This document shows positions 43,942 through 51,896 of a stretch of DNA of 64,000 nt, one piece after another. Under the pieces are notes generated by a model. It was not told the DNA's origin. It ran no database searches and saw only the letters and a program-made list of their open reading frames with translations. The position numbers were made by a program, and so were the translations under genes. The DNA is from Arthrobacter sp. ISL-5. GTDB taxonomy: Bacteria; Actinomycetota; Actinomycetes; Actinomycetales; Micrococcaceae. The stretch is from assembly GCF_018613835.1 (NCBI RefSeq), contig NZ_JAGGPM010000001.1, forward strand, positions 93,495-157,494, in the 5' to 3' direction. Position 1 is the first letter of the stretch. Each line of letters begins with the position of its first letter.

Positions 43942-45179
43942 GACGCCACCTCCAGAAGGGCCGGCTGCTGGCCGAGGTCGATGCCGAAAATCTCGTCGTA
44001 AGCGGCCAGATCCCGCACCTGCACCGCTTCCTCGGGTTCGGGGCGGTGCACTCTTTGGGTCCGGAAGTCCCGGCGCATCACCGCCGCGCGTGCCACGTGG
44101 GCGGGATCGGTCAGGACCAGGTGCCGGGCCCATACCCGGACGTGGGTGGCGATGATGACGCCGTCATGTGTGACCCAGACAGTGTCCAGATCAGCGGTGA
44201 CATCCACGATCCGCCCAATGAACGAAGGGTCCACGGAATAGTCGTTGGAGAACACGCGCACGTAGTAATCCCGTGGCAGCCGCACGGCGTTGCGGAAGAC
44301 GGCTTCCGGGGTCACCGGCGGCAGTTCCCGCATCCTCTCCCGGTCCAGGACGATCAGTTCGTCAGGGCGGCCGTGGCGGGACCGCGAGTACCGGTGATTT
44401 GCCTTGGGCAGCCAGTCCTCCAGCTGGCCGTTGAAATCCGCTGGGGAGCGGAAGTCCCGGCCCGGCATGAAGCGTTGCCGGAAGAACCTGTTCATCCGTT
44501 CGACCATGCCCTTGGACTCCGGATCCCGCGGCGGAAGCAGCTTGATTTCCAGTCCCAGGGACCCGGCGAACGCGGCCACAGGCTCCGTGGGCCGGCGCCT
44601 GCCGATGCCGGACTCGTTGTCCCACAGCAGCCGGGACGGAACCGCTTGCGCGTCCTGCAGCAGAGTCCACATTCCGCCCAGAAGATCCGGCGTCGTCCGT
44701 GACGGCAGCATCCGTGCCTGGATGAATCCCGAGAACGCCGAGGTCATCACCAGCACCTGTGGCGTGTCGTTCTGGCCCTCACCGACGGGCAGCGGCTCAT
44801 GCGGGAACCATAGATCGCACTGAACCTGGAACCCCGGCTCGTGGACCAGGCGGTCGGCCGGGTCAGGCGGGGCGTATTCCGGCCGGATCGCGGCGACCTT
44901 CGCCCGGAACAGCGACGCGGAACCAGACCAGCCCACCCGCTCCGCCAGCGTCGCGGCCGGCATCGTCGGCGTCTTCACCAGCAACTCACGCACCCTGGGA
45001 GCAAACGCATCAAAACTCGATACTCCGGCTGCCCGCTGATACTTCGGCGCCCGGTCCGACTCCAGCGCCCGGTCCACCGTTCCGCGGGAAACTCCCACGA
45101 TCCTGCCGATCTCACGTTTCGAGTGCTTGCCTGTCGAAAACAGGTGGCGTATCTCCGCCCAATCATCCAAATTGATCAC
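43938..45179 (-). CDS. istA: IS21-family transposase
   Basis: 413 residues. N-terminal HTH (KHSKREIGRIVGVSRGTVDR), then a DDE integrase core with Asp in QCDLWFPHE, Asp in LLWDNESGIG and Glu in PPRDPESKGMVERMN, and a C-terminal beta-barrel. It cuts and joins the IS ends. Intact. Confidence 0.96.
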   Translation of the reverse strand: MINLDDWAEIRHLFSTGKHSKREIGRIVGVSRGTVDRALESDRAPKYQRAAGVSSFDAFAPRVRELLVKTPTMPAATLAERVGWSGSASLFRAKVAAIRPEYAPPDPADRLVHEPGFQVQCDLWFPHEPLPVGEGQNDTPQVLVMTSAFSGFIQARMLPSRTTPDLLGGMWTLLQDAQAVPSRLLWDNESGIGRRRPTEPVAAFAGSLGLEIKLLPPRDPESKGMVERMNRFFRQRFMPGRDFRSPADFNGQLEDWLPKANHRYSRSRHGRPDELIVLDRERMRELPPVTPEAVFRNAVRLPRDYYVRVFSNDYSVDPSFIGRIVDVTADLDTVWVTHDGVIIATHVRVWARHLVLTDPAHVARAAVMRRDFRTQRVHRPEPEEAVQVRDLAAYDEIFGIDLGQQPALLEVAS

Positions 45180-45623
45180 CTTCCATAATGGTCGGTGGCC
45201 CTGTTTTCAAATGGCAGAACTGGTCCTGTTTTCGGTTGGCGTTAACAGCGCGGAGCCTTGGGCAATGCTGATAGACCTAGCGGTGTCGGCGAAAGCTGTG
45301 AGCATCCGTGTTCTGGCCAACTCGGTCAATTCGTCGGCAAGGGCTGTGATGAGGAACGAGGCGTGATAGGGGCCAGGCCGGTCGGGCTTGAAGGTCACTA
45401 GGCACTCGGATGCCTCGGCTCCGGCGCCCGGGCCTGAGGCGATAGCGAAGCGTGCGATGACGCCTTCGCCGCCTGCCGCTCGCGGCATGGGGGCGGTTAA
45501 ATTGTTCGGCTCGATTCCCTGGGCCCCTGTGCCTGCGGCATATAAGCCGAAGGCTTCGAGTTCGGCTAAGAGACGCTCACGCAAGGAGAGGTGCTGCGAG
45601 ATGTTGTCCCGGCGCCCGTACAT

Positions 45624-45824
45624 CGATCCGCCCTGGCGCTATTCTCCAGCGGACTACCGTGCGATGGCCATCCCCTCCACGTTGACCCTCCAGGAATCGT
45701 CCGGCAGGGGATCCGCTTCGGGACGACGGAAAAGCTCTCGTCCTGTTGCCGTTGTGCCCGCGTGCCTGAGGCTGGCGTTGGTTGAATCCAAGGCGGTCGC
45801 GGACGAGTTTCTCGACGATTGTCT
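45624..45824. other. Short intergenic stretch
   Basis: About 200 bases between the split gene and the paralogue pair; no gene or structure seen. Confidence 0.35.
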
Positions 45825-46205
45825 TTATCCGTTCGGTCTATCGAACATCTTTTTGGCACCGTGATCTGGTTCACTCAGCGGTCGGCCGCCCCGGTAATCG
45901 TAGGTGGAATCACCAGAGCGAAGGGCTACGTGGTGAACCTTTTCAGGACCAGGCGGTGCGGGCCACACCAGGAGCAGGTGCTCCTCCGTCGACTCCAGGG
46001 AAATGGTGTTGAATTCAGACAATCGGGCGCGCGCCATACAGCGGACCCTGTACCAGCCGGGTCCGGCTGTACTGAGTGGCGGCAGCGACGGAGTCTCGTT
46101 GAACCCATCCACGGCCAGCTGCCCTTTCGGGGCATGAATCGAGATGTCGACGGCCTCCTCCCAGCCATCGAGGGAGAACTCTGGCTCGGAGTCCAGCATC
46201 GACAC
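45825..46205 (-). CDS. Hypothetical protein, downstream member of a tandem paralogue pair
   Basis: 126 residues as read from GTG 46205: MLDSEPEFSLDGWEEAVDIS, GWYRVRCMARARLSEFNTIS, STEEHLLLVWPAPPGPEKVH. It is like the gene upstream (GWExxxxxS...GxYRxRxxAxxR...HLxxxWxxPP), so the two are paralogues. The frame stays open about 60 codons upstream (VILTGTDTGFITVGVS), overlapping the upstream gene, but holds no ATG, GTG or TTG; the start is therefore uncertain and a frameshift or rare start is possible. Confidence 0.55.
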   Translation of the reverse strand: MSMLDSEPEFSLDGWEEAVDISIHAPKGQLAVDGFNETPSLPPLSTAGPGWYRVRCMARARLSEFNTISLESTEEHLLLVWPAPPGPEKVHHVALRSGDSTYDYRGGRPLSEPDHGAKKMFDRPNG

Positions 46206-46288
46206 GCCGACGGTGATGAAACCGGTATCGGTGCCGGTGAGGATGACCGCCCCGGCATCCAGGGGACATACGAGGCCGTCGCAGTCGT

Positions 46289-46795
46289 TCAGCTGCTGCG
46301 GGGAGGGAATCGTTGGAATGTTGTCGTCAACCAGACGAACACCGGTGATGGCGGTTCCTTCCAGAACTGGACCAGGTGCCGCTCAACCGGCGATTCCACG
46401 ACCTCGTCAAAGGCTGTGTCCCGGCCGGTGGCATGAAGCCGGGCACGGTAGCTGCCCTTCTCATCGCCCGTAACCGTGCCGATATCCTTCATCTCCCAGC
46501 CTGTGGGCTCATTGAAGTAGGCCCGCCCCTCGGGGAACATCAGGGACACCTCGCGGATGTCTTCCCATCCGGACGTGGGTACCTCCGGTCTCGCACCGAG
46601 GATCTCCACCGTCAAGTCGACCGGCCCTGAATACACCCCGGTGGTAACCAACGGAATCCTCAGCGGCAAGTCCTGCCTCTCGCCACGCATCGACGCCTGC
46701 AGGGCAGCTACAGGGTCTGCCGGAGGAAAGGGCTCCACCACGAAATCCACGACATGGTGCCATGCCCTGATCACGAAAGCTGCCGATTCGATCAC
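46289..46795 (-). CDS. Hypothetical protein, upstream member of a tandem paralogue pair
   Basis: 168 residues: MIESAAFVIRAWHHVVDFVV, LRIPLVTTGVYSGPVDLTVE, SGWEDIREVSLMFPEGRAYF, GSYRARLHATGRDTAFDEVV, HLVQFWKEPP. It resembles a beta-sandwich family with a YRxRxxAxGRD...E...EHLVQxWP signature seen in actinobacteria; an immunity-type role has been supposed for such proteins but is not shown. No signal peptide. Confidence 0.6.
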   Translation of the reverse strand: MIESAAFVIRAWHHVVDFVVEPFPPADPVAALQASMRGERQDLPLRIPLVTTGVYSGPVDLTVEILGARPEVPTSGWEDIREVSLMFPEGRAYFNEPTGWEMKDIGTVTGDEKGSYRARLHATGRDTAFDEVVESPVERHLVQFWKEPPSPVFVWLTTTFQRFPPRSS

Positions 46796-46974
46796 AGGCC
46801 CTGCCTTTCAAGCAATGTGGACACGGAACGTGCCTGCTTCAACTACCCGCATTGGAACATAAAGGACGCTGGCCAGTACAGAGCAAGTTCGGGCGTCTCA
46901 GGTTCCAAGTAAGTGACAGGACTGGGCAGAGTCATATGGCATGGGCTCCCCTATCCCCTCAGTTCGAAGGCCCG

Positions 46975-47355
46975 TCAGCCTTGGGCCAGCCAAGCCATGG
47001 CCTCGTTCCTGGACGTGAAGAAACGGCTGGGACACGCTGGCTTGTGGACGCCGAGGAACAAGGTGGCGATGACCCGGTCTACCGGGCTGGACCCCAGCAA
47101 CGCAATCCGCGAGGCGGCGCAGGGGGTCGAGAATATCGATCGGGCATCCCGGCTGACAGCCTCCGTCATCGCCATGTCCACCAGCATTGGGTGTTCTGTG
47201 CCCCGGGAGACTTCGTTGACGGCCGCCCATGCCGCAAGGGCATCATCGGCTCCGATGGTGCCTTGGGGTTTCCAGATGACGTGGATGACGCCACCGGTCC
47301 TCAGCTCCACGGTGCCCTTGCCGCCTCCGATGGTGATGGGGCCCGCCAGGCTCAT
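46975..47355 (-). CDS. STAS-like (DUF7793-type) protein
   Basis: 126 residues: GGKGTVELRTGGVIHVIWKP, ADDALAAWAAVNEVSRGTEH, PMLVDMAMTEAVSRDARSIF, SRIALLGSSPVDRVIATLFL, CPSRFFTSRNEAMAWLAQG. This is the SpoIIAA/STAS-like fold of a family common in Micrococcaceae (MLVD, ALLGSSPVDRV, PxRFFTSxxEAxxWL). It lies 102 bases downstream of a broken STAS gene. The start at 47355 is natural; the upstream extension looks non-coding. Confidence 0.8.
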   Translation of the reverse strand: MSLAGPITIGGGKGTVELRTGGVIHVIWKPQGTIGADDALAAWAAVNEVSRGTEHPMLVDMAMTEAVSRDARSIFSTPCAASRIALLGSSPVDRVIATLFLGVHKPACPSRFFTSRNEAMAWLAQG

Positions 47356-47456
47356 TCCGGTCGCCCCTGTCCGCCCCTGCACGTCCGGAAGTACACGCTG
47401 CCGGAGGTGCAGGGGCGGTGTTCGGGTCGATGCCTCGGCTGGTTCTTGTCGTGAGG

Positions 47457-47824
47457 TCATGAAGAAGTGAGGGTGGCGGCGTGCGACAGGGCCAGTTCGA
47501 AGCATTCCTCAACAGTGTCGTGGGAATGCAGGATCCGGTCCAAGCCGGTCAGTTCCAGCACCATCATGACCTGTGAACCTGCGCGCGCGATCCGGAGATC
47601 GCCTCCTGCTGAAAGTGCGGTTTTCAGGCCCGAGATCAGCGCTCCGAGACCGGTGGAGTCCATGAAGTCCGTGCCGGCCAGGTCCACGACAATGCGGGTC
47701 CGGCCATCCGAGTCGACGACGTGTGCCACCAGTTCCCGGAACCGGGTGCCGTGACCATGTTCAGTGGGCCGTTCACACGGATTACGGCCCCGTCATAGCC
47801 CGATGGTTCGACGTCGAACTGCAT
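47457..47824 (-). pseudogene. STAS-domain anti-sigma-factor antagonist, frameshifted
   Basis: From ATG 47824 (GGGAGA upstream) frame A reads MQFDVEPSGYDGAVIRVNGP, LNMVTAP. The other frame continues RFRELVAHVVDSDGRTRIVV, DLAGTDFMDSTGLGALISGL and DRILHSHDTVEECFELAL. One missing base at about 47740-47750 (CACCCGG) joins them. DxxDSTGLGAL is the phosphorylatable STAS motif of SpoIIAA-type antagonists. Confidence 0.8.
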
Positions 47825-48057
47825 GTCTCTGAATTCTCCCTGTCGGTGGACCCAGGCCCACTTGGAAGCGCCCGGGTCGTTCTCTTCAGTCAATGCTCAC
47901 AGCGAGAACGACCCGTTGGACGGTTCCCGCGCAAATCCTCGGGAAATCCTGTGCAAATGCCGGAACACCCCCTGTCGGCTCGGGACGCAGTCGAGGACTC
48001 CTGGCCACCGGCGCTCACGCCGGCGGCCCACTAAATTGGCATCAATATGCGGTGTGT

Positions 48058-48498
48058 CTAGCCTGCGGGTACCGAGACATCGGTGGGATCTAGCTCCGGA
48101 CGGACACGCAAATACCTGACGGAGTGACGAAAAGCGTTCCCCGACCAAGCAACATCGGCCGAAATTTCCACGACGATAGGTTCCACCAGCGTTAGCGACA
48201 CAGGCCCTTTGTCCTTGCTGAACCTGTTCAACATCGTTTCCGTGATTACCTCGGGCCACGGGTGCCGGCCCTGCGGCCGCTGAAGGTGCGCGGCCAGGTC
48301 CCTTGCAGCCTTCGCCGTCAGTGTTGTGGAGCGGCCGACGATCCGTAGCCGGCCCTTGACCGGCAGGCCCACCACGACGTACCCAGATCGGTCCATCGGG
48401 CCTATTACGGCACCACAGACCACATCTACAACGTCTCTGTGTTTCACCTTCAACCTTATCTGCACTTTCTGTGTGGCGGCAATGACTGCATGCCTCAC
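48058..48498 (-). pseudogene. C-terminal fragment of an ATP-dependent DNA ligase
   Basis: Reads VQIRLKVKHRDVVDVVCGAV, IGPMDRSGYVVVGLPVKGRL, RIVGRSTTLTAKAARDLAAH, TETMLNRFSKDKGPVSLTLV, VEISADVAWSGNAFRHSVRY. KVKHRDVVDVV, GRLRIVGRST and HPWPEV are typical of the C-terminal OB-fold part of LigC-like actinobacterial ligases. The adenylation domain with the catalytic KxDG is missing; upstream only non-family sequence is found. Confidence 0.65.
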
Positions 48499-48872
48499 GT
48501 AGGAGAAAGGGCGTCCATCTTCTGTGGACGCAGCAGCTGGCCACAGCCCGCTCCGGGATCTCTGGATAAACGACGGGGACGTCCTCAGAGAGGTCCCTGT
48601 TCCTCGTCTTCGACGCCCAGCCGCGCCGGAACTTCAACGTTCAATGGGTCGAGTCGACCGGTCCACAGGTCCGATGACGACCCCGCGACATCCAGCTCCG
48701 AAACATGCTTGGCGTTAAGCCCTAGCCCGCTTTGCGCTGGTTAGTCGATGCGCCAAACGATCGTCAGCCATTTCAAGGCTTTTATGTTTGCAGCAGGGTG
48801 CTGTGGATCTTAGGCGGAACTTTTGGTAGTCGGTCCCGGACGAGTTTGGGATTAGCCGACGGATAGAAGCAC
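48499..48872. other. 374-base stretch upstream of the ligase fragment
   Basis: The ligase frame stays open to about 48637 but reads nothing like a ligase. No other gene or structure seen up to the start of the direct repeat. Confidence 0.35.
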
Positions 48873-49236
48873 CGCCCAACACCCCGTAGGTGTTCAGCGT
48901 GAAAGTGCCTCTCCGACCCTCGCGGCCGCGCCGGTTAGGGGGCCCCGCAGTGACCCGTACCGGCGCGTTCAAGTCCGGTGAACTCTTTTCTGCACGTTTG
49001 TGCAAAGCCATTGCCCATATTTGCATCGTGTCCCAAGAATGGTTGAAGAAGGCGCCTCCGGGTGCGGAACAGAAACTGCAAGGGAGCAATTTTGGACAAG
49101 CACGATTCCGGGACCAACCAGGGTTCACCGGCAACACGGCAGATCGTCAGCGGCCTGCGGGCCCGGCCGCAGGCAAGGGTACTGGTCATCGGCGGGGGCA
49201 TCAACGGGGTCGGCACGTTCCGGGACCTGGCACTGC
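48873..49236 (+). repeat. Direct repeat, copy 1 (duplicate of the glpD upstream region and 5' end)
   Basis: 364 bp matching 57819-58180 in the same orientation. From 48955 on there are about five differences in 285 bases; the first 80 bases differ more. It includes the TGCAC-GTTT-GTGCA palindrome (48991-49004) and the first codons of glpD. Confidence 0.92.
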
Positions 49237-49253
49237 CTGCGGTCTGGGCCTGA
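49092..49253 (+). pseudogene. 5' fragment of glpD fused to foreign sequence
   Basis: From TTG 49092 it reads LDKHDSGTNQGSPATRQIVS, then RVLVIGGGINGVGTFRDLAL (the FAD-binding GxGxxG start of GlpD), and then breaks at 49236 into the tail of a sugar-binding protein in a different frame, ending in TGA at 49251. About 50 of 590 residues remain. Confidence 0.85.
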
Positions 49254-49936
49254 CCGGCAGCGGCTCCGGCCAGGGCCAGACCGAGTGGGGCTTCCTGAGC
49301 GCCACCACCGGCTTGACCCACACCGACGAGAACCCTGGGGCACCAAGTTTGACTACGACGACCCCACGTTCCAGGACACCATCACCTGGTGGGCTGGCCT
49401 GATCGAGAAGGGCGACTTGCCCAAACTTGGAAACCACCGTGGGCGCCGGCCTGGCCGACAACTTCGGTGCCGGCAAGGCCGCCATCAACACCAGCGGCGA
49501 CTGGCTGATCGGCCAGTACCAGACCTACAGGGGCGTCGAGACCGCTTTCGCCCCCACACCCAAGGGCCCCGACGGCAAACGCGCCAGCATGTTCAACGGC
49601 CTGGCCGACTCCATCTGGGCAGGCACCAAGAACCCGGCCGCCTCCATCAAATGGGTCGAATACCTCGCCTCCGCCAAATGCCAGGACACCGTGGCCAGCA
49701 AAGCCATAGTATTCCCCGCCATCACCAGCTCCTCCGAGAAAGCAGCCGAAGCATTCAAACGTCTCGGCCTTCACCACCCACGGCAAGGAAGGCACCACCT
49801 TCCTCTTCCCCATCGCCGACAAGCCGCCAAAGTTGATTGCATCATGAAGCCCGCGATGGACGCCGTGCTCTCCGGCAAGAAACCCGCCAGCTCCCTGACC
49901 GAAGCCAACAACCAGGTCAACGCCCTCTTCAAGTAG
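49240..49936 (+). pseudogene. Sugar ABC-transporter substrate-binding protein, 3' part with several frameshifts
   Basis: Pieces in three frames: GSGSGQGQTEWGFLSATTGL, then TKFDYDDPTFQDTITWWAGL, then VGAGLADNFGAGKAAINTSG, GDWLIGQYQTYRGVETAFAP, IKWVEYLASAKCQDTVASKA, a shifted VSAFTTHGKEGTTFLFPIAD, and MKPAMDAVLSGKKPASSLTE to TAG at 49936. This is the C-terminal half of a family 1 solute-binding lipoprotein. At least three frameshifts and the loss of the N-terminus make it inactive. Confidence 0.8.
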
Positions 49937-49974
49937 ACCGCCCAACGTGACTGCGGAAGTAGCCGCAGTCACCC

Positions 49975-50022
49975 GCTCCGGATGCCGCCGCTTCTCCTCG
50001 CGGCGGCGGCATCCGGAGCTTT
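49975..50022 (+). terminator. Strong terminator after the sugar-binding pseudogene
   Basis: 17-bp arms (GCTCCGGATGCCGCCGC at 49975-49991; its complement at 50003-50019) followed by TTTCCCCC. A smaller hairpin GTGACTGCGG/CCGCAGTCAC lies just before (49947-49972). Confidence 0.88.
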
Positions 50023-50110
50023 CCCCCACCGCCCATCATGCCGATGAGGCCCGCTCCCCTGGACAGGTCCCACCTCCCGGGAATCGCGGATGAAAGATAA
50101 AGAGCCAACC

Positions 50111-51088
50111 ATGCCCCAACTGGACGGAAAACCTTCCACAGCACCCGCCGCGCCAACGCGGTTAACCGTCATTGGCGAATCCCTCGTCGACATCATCACC
50201 GGACAAGGGACCCCGGTGGAAGTGCGTCCCGGCGGGAGCCCCCTCAACGTCGCGGCCGCGTGCTCGCGGCTGGGCCTGCCAACCACCCTCATCACGCACT
50301 ACGGGGCGGATGTGCACGGGCAGATGATCAATGCACAGCTTGCGGCCGACGGCGTCACGGTCATCAATGCCGGGACGGCCCCGACCAGCCGGGCAATCGC
50401 ATTCCCGGATGCAGACGGCTCCTCGGATTACTTTTTTGACATCATCTGGGACATGTCCGTCGCCTCGATCCGGGCGGTGGCCGCCATCGAGGACTCCGCC
50501 CACGTGCACGCCGGGTCGATGGCCGCCGTTCTGGCACCAGGGAACGAGGCGGTGTACTCCCTGCTCCGTGGTGCCAGGGATCACGCGACAATCAGCTACG
50601 ACACCTGCCGCCCGGCGATAAGCCCGGATGTCGGCCGCGCATGCAGGGAAGCGGAAAAATTCGTGCGCATCAGCGATATCGTCAAAGCCAGCGACAAGGA
50701 CCTGTCGTGGCTTTATCCGGATATGACACTCGAGCAGGTCGTTAAGTCCTGGCTCAAGCTGGGACCATCCTTAGTCGTTGTCACCCGCGGCACCCAGTGC
50801 CTGGTCATCGCCACCGACGGGAATGTTCTCCGAATGCCCGCGAAGCTGACCGGCGTCGCGGACACCGCCGGGCCCGGGGATGCCTTCATGGCCGCACTCC
50901 TTGCAGGACTGCATCACCTCGATCTTCTTGGCCCGCCCGCCCGTAAACAGCTGGGCAATCTGTCATCAGACACACTCCGCCGCCTTGCTGTCGACGCCAA
51001 CAAGGCATCAGCCGCCACCCTTTCACGTCCCGGCGCGAATCCGCCGTGGTCAGCGGAAATCGCCGCCCTGAAGCAGCTCGCGGGCTGA
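50111..51088 (+). CDS. PfkB-family carbohydrate kinase
   Basis: About 325 residues, ribokinase fold. N-terminal LTVIGESLVDIITGQG and RPGGSPLNVAAACSRLG; C-terminal DTAGPGDAFMAALLAGLHHL with the anion-hole Gly-x-Gly and catalytic Asp. It phosphorylates a sugar such as fructose or a related compound; position after a sugar-binding gene fits a sugar-uptake operon. ATG 50111 has AAAGAG upstream; ATG 50090 would add seven residues. Two decayed relatives lie at 54.7 and 57.6 kb. Confidence 0.9.
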   Translation: MPQLDGKPSTAPAAPTRLTVIGESLVDIITGQGTPVEVRPGGSPLNVAAACSRLGLPTTLITHYGADVHGQMINAQLAADGVTVINAGTAPTSRAIAFPDADGSSDYFFDIIWDMSVASIRAVAAIEDSAHVHAGSMAAVLAPGNEAVYSLLRGARDHATISYDTCRPAISPDVGRACREAEKFVRISDIVKASDKDLSWLYPDMTLEQVVKSWLKLGPSLVVVTRGTQCLVIATDGNVLRMPAKLTGVADTAGPGDAFMAALLAGLHHLDLLGPPARKQLGNLSSDTLRRLAVDANKASAATLSRPGANPPWSAEIAALKQLAG

Positions 51089-51294
51089 CCGCGAGGAACG
51101 CCACGGATCCGGCCACCCGGCCTACCTCAAGACGCAACCCGATTCTTCGTGCCCTCTTTCCCAGGGGACGTTGCCTCCAAGCGCTTCACGAATGTCCGGA
51201 TCTTCGATTTGTTCGGTGTAGCCGAATTACCCCAACCCGGCATGCACCTGCCCTACAACAACCCAACAACCCAACAACCGAGAAAGTACTTCCG

Positions 51295-51576
51295 ATGCCC
51301 CATACACTAAACGTTGATCTGCGGTCATATCCGCACGGTTCCGAACTCCACAGCCAGGCGCTCAACTGGCTCTATGCCAATGGGTTCGACGCCTTCACGG
51401 TCCGCCAGGGCCCCGTTTACCTCACCGGAACCCACCTCACAGCGACTCTGGCCGATGCCACCGAGCGCACGGTAGCGATGAGGAGAGCGCCGGAGGAGTT
51501 CGGGCTGCGCAGGATCAGGCAGGGCATGGGCATGGTGTTCGGCCAGCCCCGCGGAGGCCCGGCGGTGCGGGCGTGA
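51295..51576 (+). CDS. Hypothetical protein
   Basis: 93 residues: MPHTLNVDLRSYPHGSELHS, QALNWLYANGFDAFTVRQGP, VYLTGTHLTATLADATERTV. It is predicted alpha/beta and soluble. GAGAAAG lies eight bases before ATG 51295. No family recognised. Confidence 0.6.
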   Translation: MPHTLNVDLRSYPHGSELHSQALNWLYANGFDAFTVRQGPVYLTGTHLTATLADATERTVAMRRAPEEFGLRRIRQGMGMVFGQPRGGPAVRA

Positions 51577-51731
51577 AGCCAGGCTTTGACGGCACGGAGC
51601 TGACTCCCTGCGGGACCCGCACATCAATGACCGGAGCCTGGGCAGAGCGGGCCGCTGCGGTCCCGCCGGCCGAACACGATGACCATCGGGCCTGCCGCCT
51701 GATACGACCAGCCACGAAAAAGGAACACACC

Positions 51732-51896
51732 ATGGAAACGATGACCACAGCGGCGCAGGACAGGCCTCACACGGACAGGGCCCCCGCGCCCGTGAACCGG
51801 GCCCGGGTGTTGGTACCGGCACGTTGTTCAGCCTTCAGCAAAAGATCTGACGTTTGTTCTCGTCTGACTGTCCCGGGTGGAGATGACACCAAGTGA
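51732..51896 (+). CDS. 54-residue frame coupled to glgP
   Basis: METMTTAAQDRPHTDRAPAP and on to CSRLTVPGGDDTK. ATG 51732 has AAAAAGGA eight bases upstream. Its stop overlaps the glgP GTG start (GTGA at 51893). It may be a leader peptide that couples translation, or the remnant of an upstream gene. Confidence 0.4.
   Translation: METMTTAAQDRPHTDRAPAPVNRARVLVPARCSAFSKRSDVCSRLTVPGGDDTK

Larger units (their letters stand above)
43119..45247. mobile_element. Complete IS21-family insertion sequence
   Basis: 2,129 bp. Ends share TGTTAACGCCAACCGAAAA as inverted repeats (43119 and, reversed, 45247), and further inner copies of GAAAxxGGGCCA/GxCCA are visible. It carries istA and istB, overlapping by 4 bases. 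GCGCG flanks both ends (43114-43118 and 45248-45252) as a 5-bp target duplication. Both genes are intact, so it may be active. Confidence 0.95.
42929..45623 (-). pseudogene. Hypothetical gene split by the IS21-type insertion
   Basis: The 5' part (ATG 45623) reads MYGRRDNISQHLSLRERLLA, CLVTFKPDRPGPYHASFLIT, MLTAFADTARSISIAQGSA and runs into the element. The 3' part beyond the element reads HSVRVDGHPVLGWALLANGA, GMVVVHRDRVLMWLGTERTV to TGA 42929. Removing the element and one copy of the GCGCG duplication restores a single frame (IAQGSAHSVRVDG). Intact protein about 190 residues; function unknown. Confidence 0.85.
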
